This document shows positions 14,747 through 21,110 of a DNA stretch of 34,329 bases, one piece after another. The translations under genes and the position numbers were made by a program. Source of the stretch: Chloroflexota bacterium (lineage in GTDB: Bacteria > Chloroflexota > UBA11872); assembly GCA_026708035.1 (NCBI GenBank), contig JAPOVQ010000007.1, positions 1 to 34,329 of the forward strand, read 5' to 3'. Every line of letters starts with the position of its first letter. Position 1 is the first letter of the stretch. The notes under the pieces are model-generated. The model did no database searches, was not told the origin of the DNA, and saw only the letters and a program-made list of their open reading frames with translations.

Positions 14747-15942
14747 CCGGGACCGAGATCGAGGCCGTGATCGACCACATCGCCGCAGGCGGGATCGCTG
14801 CGGTGGTGGACGACGGCCGCGATCCGCCGGACGTGGACCTCGTGGCCGCCGGCTCGACCCTGACCGAGGCGAAGCTGGCCGAGATTCGCGCCCTCACTAC
14901 CGGCCAACTGCACACGCCCGTGGCGCCGGAGCGGCTCGACGCGCTGGGCATCCCGCTCATGATCGAGACGGAGGCCAATCCCGTCGCTCGCTCGGCCGCA
15001 TTCACCGTTACCGTGGATCTTGCCGACCAGGCGCCGCAGCCCGGCTCGCTGCCGGGCGTGGTGGGCACCATCCGCGCCCTGGCCGATGCGTCACGCGACG
15101 CGGCGGCGTTTCGCAAGCCGGGCCACGTGGCGCCGCTTCGCGGGCGCAGCGGCGGGGTGCTGCGGCGCTTCGGCCACACGGAAGCCGCCATCGATCTGGC
15201 GCGCCTGGCGGAGTTGCCGCCGGTGGCGGTGCTCACCGCGCTGCACACGTCCGAGGGTCGCGCCGCTCGTCCGGAAGATGCCGTAAAGCTCCTCGAAGGC
15301 CACGACATCCCCTCGATCGCGATCAGCGAGATCGTGCGCCATCGCCGGCTCAACGAGCGCGTGGTGATTCGCGGCGCGGAAGCGGCGCTGCCGATGGCCG
15401 GCGGGACCTTTCGCGCGATCGCCTTTCGCGACACCACGACGAACGAGGACCACGTGGCCTTGATCAAGGGCGCCGTCGCCGGGGGAAGCCCGCCGCTGGT
15501 GCGGGTGCATTCCGAGTGCCTCACCGGCGACGCGTTCGGCTCGCTGCGGTGCGACTGCGGCGACCAGCTCGCCGCCGCCACGCGGCGCATCGAGGCCGAG
15601 GGCCGCGGCGTCGTGCTCTACATGCGCCAGGAGGGACGCGGGATCGGGCTCGCCAACAAGCTGCATGCCTATCAACTGCAGGACGACGGCCTGGACACCG
15701 TCGAAGCCAACCACCATCTCGGATTCGCCGTGGACCTGCGCGACTACGGCGTCGGCGCCCAGATTCTGCGCGACCTTGGCCTGCGCGAGCTGCGCCTTCT
15801 CACCAACAATCCCAAGAAAACGGAGGGATTCCGCGCTTACGGGCTACACGTGGTCGAACAGATTCCGCTCACCGTCGAGCCGGGGGAGCATAATCAGCGG
15901 TACCTGGAAACCAAACGACAGCGAATGGGCCATGGCGTCTGA
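14743..15942 (+). CDS. ribBA: RibBA-type protein: GTP cyclohydrolase II with a degenerate DHBP synthase domain
   Basis: A 399-residue fusion. The C-terminal half (about 205-399) is an intact GTP cyclohydrolase II: zinc cysteines C259, C270 and C272 in SECLTGDAFGSLRCDC, RQEGRGIGL at 295-303, and LLTNNPKK later. The N-terminal half has the fold of 3,4-dihydroxy-2-butanone-4-phosphate synthase, with KPGHVAPLR, GGVLRRFGHTEAAIDLARLA and SEIVRHR. Its catalytic loop, however, reads DDGRDPPDVDLVAAG (23-37) where active enzymes have a DDEDRENEGDL-type sequence, so the essential acidic residues are missing. The later EIMNEDG-type block is also changed. The first step of the pathway from GTP should work; the ribulose-phosphate step probably does not. 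It overlaps ribE by 4 bases and ribH by 11. Confidence 0.9.
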   Translation: MTGTEIEAVIDHIAAGGIAAVVDDGRDPPDVDLVAAGSTLTEAKLAEIRALTTGQLHTPVAPERLDALGIPLMIETEANPVARSAAFTVTVDLADQAPQPGSLPGVVGTIRALADASRDAAAFRKPGHVAPLRGRSGGVLRRFGHTEAAIDLARLAELPPVAVLTALHTSEGRAARPEDAVKLLEGHDIPSIAISEIVRHRRLNERVVIRGAEAALPMAGGTFRAIAFRDTTTNEDHVALIKGAVAGGSPPLVRVHSECLTGDAFGSLRCDCGDQLAAATRRIEAEGRGVVLYMRQEGRGIGLANKLHAYQLQDDGLDTVEANHHLGFAVDLRDYGVGAQILRDLGLRELRLLTNNPKKTEGFRAYGLHVVEQIPLTVEPGEHNQRYLETKRQRMGHGV

Positions 15943-16462
15943 TCAAGACTCGGCGCTGACCGACGGCGAAGTCATCGAGCCGCGACTCGACGGCGCGGGG
16001 CTTTCGGTGGGCATCGTCGCCGCCCGGTTCAATGAGTTCTTCACCACGCACCTGCTCCGCGCCTGCCAACGTGAGCTGCGCCGGCACGGCGTGGCCGACG
16101 AGGACGTGATCGTCGCCTGGGTGCCCGGGGCCATGGAGCTGCCGATCACGGCGCGCGAGCTCATTGCCTCGCGCGACGTGGACGTGGTGGTGTGCCTAGG
16201 GTGCATTGTTCGAGGCGAGACGACCCACTACGACCACGTGGCCCAGGAATCGGCCCGGGGCATCGCTCGCGCCGCGCTGGATACCGGAACGCCCGTGATC
16301 TACGGCGTCGTGACGGCCGAGACGCTGGCGCAGGCCGTGGATCGCAGCGGATCGCGCGCCGGGAATCGCGGCGGCGACGCGGCGCTGGCGGCGATCGAAA
16401 TGGCGCGGGTGCTGGCCGAAGTCCGCCAGGGCCGTCCAGTGGTTCCCGCCGCCGAGCTATGA
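15932..16462 (+). CDS. ribH: 6,7-dimethyl-8-ribityllumazine synthase
   Basis: A 176-residue lumazine synthase that joins the pyrimidine and the four-carbon phosphate. Conserved blocks: substrate-binding RFNEF at 32-36, GAMELP at 66-71, GETTHYDHV with catalytic H99, and GVVTAETLAQAVDRSG followed by AGNRGGDAAL. It has about 20 extra residues before the first strand (acidic, MASDQDSALTDGEVIEPRL). The ATG at 15932 lies inside the end of ribBA with an 11-base overlap. The family forms pentamers or 60-subunit capsids; residues here do not tell which. The stop overlaps the ATG of the DUF3500 gene. The substrate from the four-carbon branch must come from a DHBP synthase that may be encoded elsewhere. 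Confidence 0.96.
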   Translation: MASDQDSALTDGEVIEPRLDGAGLSVGIVAARFNEFFTTHLLRACQRELRRHGVADEDVIVAWVPGAMELPITARELIASRDVDVVVCLGCIVRGETTHYDHVAQESARGIARAALDTGTPVIYGVVTAETLAQAVDRSGSRAGNRGGDAALAAIEMARVLAEVRQGRPVVPAAEL

Positions 16463-17469
16463 CCGCGGCGGCCGTCACGGCCTATGCGCCGCAGGCGGCG
16501 TCGGCGATGACGGCGGCGGCGCGGGACTTCCTGGAATCGCTCGGCGCGGCGCAACGGGCGGAGGCCATGTTCCCGTTCGTCGGGGACGAGCGCTTTGTCT
16601 GGCACTACACGCCGGTGCCGAGGAACGGCCTGTCGCTCAATGCCATGCAGCCGGATCAGCGGACCGCGGCCCTGGACCTGGTGGCCACGGGGCTGAGCCC
16701 GCGCGGCTGGCGCCAGGCCCAGCAGATCATGGCGCTGGAGACCATCCTGGACGAGTGGGAGCGCATACAGGGCCTACACGTGCGGTGGCTCCGCGATCCG
16801 GAGGAGTACCACCTCAGCGTGTTCGGCCAACCCGGCGACGACCGCTGGGCCTGGCGCGTGTGCGGCCATCACCTCTTGACCCACATCACCGTGGTGGCGG
16901 AGGCGCACCTGGCGTGCGTGCCGCTCTTCTTCGGCGCCAACCCGGCCGAAGTGCGCCACGGTCCCGAGAAGGGCCTGCGCATTCTGTCGGCGGAAGAGGA
17001 CCTGGCGCGGGGCCTGCTCGCGCAGCTCACGCCCGACCAGCGCCGCGTCGCCGTGGTGGATCCGCAGGCGCCCGACGACATCCTCACCAAGAACTACCGC
17101 GCGATTCAGCCCGGCATGGCGCCCCAAGGGCTTGCCCTGGGCGACATGGCCCAGGCGTCGCGCGAGCAGCTCGTGCGGCTCATCCGGCACTACGTCGACC
17201 GCTCGGCCGGTGAGATGGCCGCCAACGCGTGGCGCGACATCGAACGCGCCGGGCTGGACGCCGTCACGTTCGCCTGGGCTGGCCCCCAGGAGCCGGGACA
17301 CGGCCACTACTACGCCGTGGTGGGCTCAACCTTTCTGATCGAATATGACAACACCCAGGACGGCGCGAACCACGTTCACTCGGTGTGGCGCGACTTCACC
17401 AACGACTTTGGCGGTGACGTGCTGGCCGAGCACTACGCCGAGTCCGCCCACAACCACGGCCACGGGTAG
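16459..17469 (+). CDS. DUF3500-family protein
   Basis: A 336-residue protein with features of the uncharacterised DUF3500 family: an N-terminal helical part containing FPFVGDERFVWHYTPVPRNGLSLNAM, a middle HHLLTHITV segment, and a late block GHGHYYAVVGSTFLIEYDNTQDGANHVHSVWRDFTNDFGGD. Histidines, tryptophans and acidic residues in these blocks look like possible metal or heme-type ligands, but no role is established. There is no signal peptide, and the protein ends in a short histidine-rich tail (ESAHNHGHG). The ATG overlaps the ribH stop (ATGA at 16459-16462), so it is translated with the riboflavin enzymes. Co-translation suggests a flavin-related or redox-related job; that is inference. Confidence 0.85.
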   Translation: MTAAAVTAYAPQAASAMTAAARDFLESLGAAQRAEAMFPFVGDERFVWHYTPVPRNGLSLNAMQPDQRTAALDLVATGLSPRGWRQAQQIMALETILDEWERIQGLHVRWLRDPEEYHLSVFGQPGDDRWAWRVCGHHLLTHITVVAEAHLACVPLFFGANPAEVRHGPEKGLRILSAEEDLARGLLAQLTPDQRRVAVVDPQAPDDILTKNYRAIQPGMAPQGLALGDMAQASREQLVRLIRHYVDRSAGEMAANAWRDIERAGLDAVTFAWAGPQEPGHGHYYAVVGSTFLIEYDNTQDGANHVHSVWRDFTNDFGGDVLAEHYAESAHNHGHG

Positions 17470-17471
17470 GG

Positions 17472-17622
17472 CTAGGGAGGGTCTGAACAACTCCGCGCGA
17501 TAGCACCGTCGTTGGCCATTCCCGATGCGCGGCCGAACGGCACAATCGGGAACGCCAGCCGCTGACCCCCATCCTAGCCTTCCCCCTTCCAGGGGGAAGG
17601 GATTGATTCAGTAGATTCCTAG
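17472..17622. mobile_element. MITE-like element B, CTAG-flanked with terminal inverted repeats
   Basis: A 151-base element ending the riboflavin operon region. The left end reads CTAGGGAGGGTCTGAACAAC; the right end on the other strand reads CTAGGAATCTACTGAATCAA, with 12 of 20 ungapped matches and the shared CTGAA core. Its right end strongly resembles that of element A (AATCT and CTGAAT blocks with a one-base shift). Inside lie an inverted repeat around TTCCCGAT (17519-17526 with 17545-17552) and the stem-loop at 17561-17603. No protein is encoded. Confidence 0.55.
17561..17603. repeat. Structured stem-loop repeat, copy 2
   Basis: A perfect 9-base-pair stem (CCTTCCCCC at 17578-17586 with GGGGGAAGG at 17592-17600), nested in element B. 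It aligns to copy 1 at 12801-12843 over 43 bases with 33 identities, and the stem has kept pairing through compensatory changes. It could also end transcription of the riboflavin operon or of the opposing gene, although no T-run follows. Confidence 0.75.
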
Positions 17623-17625
17623 ACC

Positions 17626-19191
17626 TCACACGCCGAGGGCGTAGCCCTCGCGCCGCGGATCGGCGCCGCCTTCCAGCCACCCGGCCGCGGACCGCGCGAC
17701 GCCTTGCATGCCGCCCATTGCTTGGTCGAACGCCTCAATCGTTTCCATGCGGTGGCCGCATGCGCGCAGCGCTTCGACCGCCTCCGGCCGTGCACGAGAT
17801 TCGATCCGCACTAGGTCGCCGTCGTGGGCATGGAGGCGCGGCGCCTCGATCGCCGTTTGCACGTCACGGCCAAAGGCCAGCATGCCGACCAGGACTTGGG
17901 CCTGCGCCTGGCAGATCGTGTAGCTCCCCGGCGTGCCGAGGGCCAGCCGCGGCTCGCCGGTGCGGGTGACGATGGTCGGCGCGATAGGCAGGGACAGCGG
18001 CCGGCCGCCAGACAAATGGTTCGGGCTGGCCGGGTCGCGGTCGCCCCACTCCAGCAGGTTGTTCAGCACGATGCCCGTGCCGGGCACGACCAATCCGGAG
18101 CCAAACTTGCCGCCCAGGCTCTGCGTCAAGCAGACCAAGTTTTCCTCGGCGTCGCCGGTTGCCAGGGCCGTGGTGTGCTGCGGCGGGTGGACCTCGCCCC
18201 GATTGCTGGTGCGGCTTGCAAGGGCGGTTGCAGCCTCAACGCGCATGCGCGCAACGGCGTCGTCGGTGAGCAAGGCCATCAGCTCATCGCGCGGCGCGTT
18301 CGTGTGCCGGATTCGGGCAGTGGCGGCCGCCCGGATCGCCTTCACCAGCGCGTCCAGATTCGCCGGCCCGTCGCCCGACTCCAGATCGCTCTCCAGGATG
18401 CGCAGCGTGAGCAGCATCTGGATGCCTTCGCTGGTTGGCGGCGGCGTGTGCACCTGCGCGCCCTTGAACGGTGTGGACAGAGGCTCGGTCCAGCGGGGCT
18501 TCACGTCGCGCAGGTCGTCCTCGCCGATCCAACCGTCTTGCGACTGCACGTGCCGCGCCAGCGCCGCACCAAGGGGGCCGTCGTAGAGGGCGCCCGGTCC
18601 GTCGGCGGCAATCTGCTCCAGCGTCGCCGCCAGGTCGGGTTGCCGCAGCACCGATCCAGCGGGCGGCACCGTGCGGTCGGGGGTAAATGCGTCCAGCCAC
18701 TCCGATTGGGCGGCGTGGCGCTCGATGCAGACTTCGAGGAACTCAATGGCGAACGGCGACAGCGGGTAGCCCTCTCGGGCAAGCTCGATGGCGGGCTGCA
18801 GCACCTCGGCCGGCGACTTGCTGCCGTACCGGCTCAGCAACTCCCACCAGCCGGCCAGGTTGCCGGGCGTGCCCGCCGTCTGAGCGGCGTTTACCAAGTC
18901 CTTCCCAACCCGCGCGCCCGTCTCGAGACGGCGCGGCACCGGCGGCACGAAGTCGAGCGCGCGGACGCGCCGTTCATCGGCCACGTAGCAGCAGGCCACG
19001 CCCATGCCGGCGAGGCCGGACATGTAGGGCTCCGCCACGCCCAGCGCCGCCGCCGTGGCCACGGCGGCGTCAAAGGCGTTGCCGCCGGCCATGAGCATCC
19101 GCACGCCGGCGACGGTTGCCAGCGGGTGCGCCGACGCCACCATGCCGCGCATCGACCGCACGGCCGGTCTGCCGCCGGAGGGGGTGGGCAT
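17626..19191 (-). CDS. Gamma-glutamyltransferase family protein
   Basis: A 521-residue Ntn-hydrolase that should cleave itself into two chains and then split gamma-glutamyl bonds, as in glutathione or gamma-glutamyl peptides. The nucleophile is T340 in QHTTALATGD, at the start of the small chain. The oxyanion and substrate loops LTQSLGGKFGSGLVVPGTGIVLNN and LGTPGSYTICQAQ follow. The N-terminal MVASAHPLATVAGVRMLMAGGNAFDAAVA block is typical. No signal peptide is visible, unlike the periplasmic enzymes. The ATG at 19191 has GGAG five bases before it and is preferred over 19227. Acylase-type relatives (cephalosporin acylase) share the fold, so the true substrate is open. It is transcribed away from the SelA-like gene. 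Confidence 0.9.
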   Translation of the reverse strand: MPTPSGGRPAVRSMRGMVASAHPLATVAGVRMLMAGGNAFDAAVATAAALGVAEPYMSGLAGMGVACCYVADERRVRALDFVPPVPRRLETGARVGKDLVNAAQTAGTPGNLAGWWELLSRYGSKSPAEVLQPAIELAREGYPLSPFAIEFLEVCIERHAAQSEWLDAFTPDRTVPPAGSVLRQPDLAATLEQIAADGPGALYDGPLGAALARHVQSQDGWIGEDDLRDVKPRWTEPLSTPFKGAQVHTPPPTSEGIQMLLTLRILESDLESGDGPANLDALVKAIRAAATARIRHTNAPRDELMALLTDDAVARMRVEAATALASRTSNRGEVHPPQHTTALATGDAEENLVCLTQSLGGKFGSGLVVPGTGIVLNNLLEWGDRDPASPNHLSGGRPLSLPIAPTIVTRTGEPRLALGTPGSYTICQAQAQVLVGMLAFGRDVQTAIEAPRLHAHDGDLVRIESRARPEAVEALRACGHRMETIEAFDQAMGGMQGVARSAAGWLEGGADPRREGYALGV

Positions 19192-19248
19192 GGCTCCGAG
19201 TTCCTCTCGGCGGGCGGCGGCTCCCAATGATCCGCCGTCAGGCGCGCG

Positions 19249-19278
19249 GTGTCACGCCTCCCCGCAATCGCCTACCAT
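19249..19278 (+). promoter_or_regulatory. Candidate promoter for the SelA-like gene
   Basis: GTGTCA at 19249-19254, an 18-base spacer and TACCAT at 19273-19278 each match the sigma-70 consensus at four of six positions. They lie 36 bases before the ATG at 19315, in the 123-base space between divergent genes. Confidence 0.3.
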
Positions 19279-19314
19279 CGCCAGTGGCCGACGAACCGCT
19301 CGAATCGAGCCGCA

Positions 19315-20424
19315 ATGGCGCCTGACGACTCTGTGACAGCCGATGTTTATGCCGATTTGGGGCTGGAGCGGGTAGTCAACGCCCGCGGCAATCAGACCGT
19401 GCTCGGCGGGTCACGCCTCTCTCCGCGCGTGCTGGCCGCCATGGAGTCCGCCAATGCGTCGTTCGTCGATTTGGACGCGCTGCTGACGCGCGTGGGCGAG
19501 TTGGTGGCGGAGATCCTGGGCTGCGAAGCGGCCTACCCGACCTCCGGCTGCGCGGCGGCCATGGTGCTGGGCACCGCCGCGTGCATGGCCGGCGACGACC
19601 AGGAGCTCATCGCCCAGCTTCCCGACACGACCGGCATGCGCAACAAGGTGGTGATCCAGGCACCCCAGCGCAATGAATACGACCGCATGCCAAGCGTGGC
19701 GGGGGCGCAGCTTGTGGTGGTCGAGCCGCGGGACTTCGAGGCTTCGCTCACGGACGACACGGCGGCCGCGTTCTTCGTGGCGTCGTACGACGGCCGGGGC
19801 GGCAGCGTTCTCATGTCCGAGGCGATCCCGATGGCGCACGCGCGCGGGATTCCGGTGATCGTGGACGCCGCCGGCAGCGTCAGCCCCCCGCAGCTCATGA
19901 ACGAGACCGTGAGCACCGGCGCCGACCTGATCGGCTTTGGGGCGAAGTATTTCGGCGCGCCGAACTCCACCGGCCTACTGTGCGGCCGCCGCGACCTGGT
20001 CCAAGCCGCGGCGTTGCATGGCTTCATTGGCTTCGAGCTGCACGGCGGCAACGCGTTCGGCCGCGGCTTCAAGCTGGATCGAGCGGAAGCCGTCGCCGTG
20101 ATCGAAGCGCTGCGCGAGTGGCGCAGCGGCGGTTACGAAGCCGTCCGCGACAGCAGCACCGCTCGCGCCCAGGCCCTGGTCGAGCAACTCGCCGGTGTGC
20201 CGGACATGACGGCGCGGGTGGACGCCGACTTTGGGCGGGCCGTCGTCACCTTCGACTCGGGAAGCGCGCACACGGCCGAAAGCGTAGCCGCAGCCCTAAG
20301 TGACAGTCACCCGCCGATCTGGGCGCGAGTAGAAGGCGTGGAACTCGCGTTCCAGACGAACACGCTCAGCGAAGACGATCTAACGATCGTCGCTGCGAGT
20401 CTGCGAGAGATCCTGAAGAGCTAA
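19315..20424 (+). CDS. SelA-like PLP-dependent enzyme
   Basis: A 369-residue fold-type I PLP protein related to L-seryl-tRNA(Sec) selenium transferase and to D-glucosaminate-6-phosphate ammonia-lyase. The start of the domain reads ERVVNARGNQTVLGGSRLSPRVLAAM, the form of SelA-like proteins. The cofactor aspartate is in IVDAAGSVSPP and the Schiff-base lysine is K211 in GFGAKYFGAPNSTGLL. It lacks the N-terminal domain and extended length of true SelA, and no selenocysteine genes lie nearby, so it is more likely a lyase or aldolase-type enzyme acting on an amino acid or amino sugar. The ATG at 19315 removes 22 residues of unconserved leader. It converges on the RNA-binding protein gene. Confidence 0.85.
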   Translation: MAPDDSVTADVYADLGLERVVNARGNQTVLGGSRLSPRVLAAMESANASFVDLDALLTRVGELVAEILGCEAAYPTSGCAAAMVLGTAACMAGDDQELIAQLPDTTGMRNKVVIQAPQRNEYDRMPSVAGAQLVVVEPRDFEASLTDDTAAAFFVASYDGRGGSVLMSEAIPMAHARGIPVIVDAAGSVSPPQLMNETVSTGADLIGFGAKYFGAPNSTGLLCGRRDLVQAAALHGFIGFELHGGNAFGRGFKLDRAEAVAVIEALREWRSGGYEAVRDSSTARAQALVEQLAGVPDMTARVDADFGRAVVTFDSGSAHTAESVAAALSDSHPPIWARVEGVELAFQTNTLSEDDLTIVAASLREILKS

Positions 20425-20447
20425 GCGCGGAAGCAATGCTTCCGTGC
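20425..20447. terminator. Shared hairpin between convergent genes
   Basis: CGGAAGC (20428-20434) and GCTTCCG (20438-20444) pair perfectly around an AAT loop. The stem extends to ten pairs with one G-U. It sits directly between the converging stops of the SelA-like gene and the RNA-binding protein gene, so it could end both transcripts. There is no clear T-run on either strand. Confidence 0.5.
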
Positions 20448-20461
20448 CGGCCGTCGGAGGT

Positions 20462-20830
20462 CTAGTAGCGCCCGCCGCCTCCGCCGCCGTAGCCGCCACC
20501 GCCGCCGCCGTAGCCGCCGCCACCGCCTCCGCCGCCGTAGCCGCCACCACCGCCGCCGTAGCCACCGCCACCGCTACGCGGGCGCGACTCGCGCGGACGC
20601 GCCTCGTTGACCGTCAGGGCCCGGCCCTGCAAATCGGACCCATTGAGAGCCTCGATCGCCTGGCGTGCCATTTCATCGTCCATCATCTCGACGAAACCAA
20701 ACCCACGCGACTTTCCAGTCACGCGGTCCTTGATCACCGTGGCTCGGGTGATCTCGCCGTACCGTGCGAAGAGCTCATGGAGCTCGTCATCGGTCGTCAT
20801 GAACGGCAAATTGCCTACAAAGATATTCAT
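20462..20830 (-). CDS. Glycine-rich RRM RNA-binding protein
   Basis: A 122-residue protein. Residues 1-80 form one RNA recognition motif with RNP2 IFVGNL at 3-8 and RNP1 KSRGFGFVE at 40-48, all aromatic contacts present. Residues 86-122 are a tail made almost only of glycine and tyrosine (four YGG-type repeats, ending GRY). This layout matches small bacterial and cyanobacterial RNA-binding proteins that bind single-stranded RNA, are often cold-induced and may form condensates through the tail. GGAAGG lies upstream of the ATG. The gene has a 280-base upstream space, which leaves room for a regulated leader. The tail-coding DNA is a GC-only imperfect repeat and may vary in length by replication slippage. 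Confidence 0.95.
   Translation of the reverse strand: MNIFVGNLPFMTTDDELHELFARYGEITRATVIKDRVTGKSRGFGFVEMMDDEMARQAIEALNGSDLQGRALTVNEARPRESRPRSGGGGYGGGGGGYGGGGGGGGYGGGGGGYGGGGGGRY
20465..20575. repeat. Low-complexity CCGCC/GTAGCC repeat coding the glycine-tyrosine tail
   Basis: The region is built from runs of CCGCCGCC and CCACCGCC interrupted by GTAGCC. On the minus strand these are glycine codons split by GGCTAC (glycine-tyrosine). It stays in frame with the RNA-binding protein throughout. It is not a CRISPR array, because units are irregular and have no spacers. Confidence 0.85.
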
Positions 20831-21110
20831 TCAGTCAAACCTTCCGCGGAACTCATGCGACGCTCGCCTGATCCGCCAACTTTGCCCGCCGCACACTCCG
20901 CGGTCGCAGCCAAGAATCTAACGTTGCAGGTTCCACGCGGAACCCGACACTTCGCAAACAGTACCACGGTATGCGGCGTTCGCCGCCACAATTTTGGAAT
21001 GAATTTCGCGGGCGCCGGGAGATCGGCCAATCCCGGTCCGCGCGTGGGGCGGGCGTCTGGAGCCGGCTTGTCCGCGGCAGGCTGTTGCCAGCCGGCGTGG
21101 CGGACGGCCG
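20831..21110 (-). other. Long leader or intergenic space before the RNA-binding protein gene
   Basis: No gene is supported in these 280 bases. Two hairpins are visible: a perfect GGTTCC/GGAACC pair at 20929-20944 and GCGGCG/CGCCGC at 20973-20986. I found no convincing promoter, only weak -10-like hexamers on the minus strand. A structured, temperature-sensitive 5' leader is possible for this kind of gene but is speculation. Confidence 0.4.

Noticed and set aside
16192..16458. N-terminal extension of the DUF3500 frame
   Set aside because: It lies inside ribH in another frame and is arginine-rich shadow sequence. The ATGA overlap at 16459 gives a natural start.
19315..20424. True selenocysteine synthase (SelA)
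   Set aside because: The protein lacks the N-terminal domain and length of SelA, and no selB, selD or tRNA-Sec gene is nearby. Only the SelA-like fold is supported.
20465..20575. CRISPR-like or tandem repeat array
   Set aside because: Units are irregular, have no spacers, and are fully explained as codons for the glycine-tyrosine tail.
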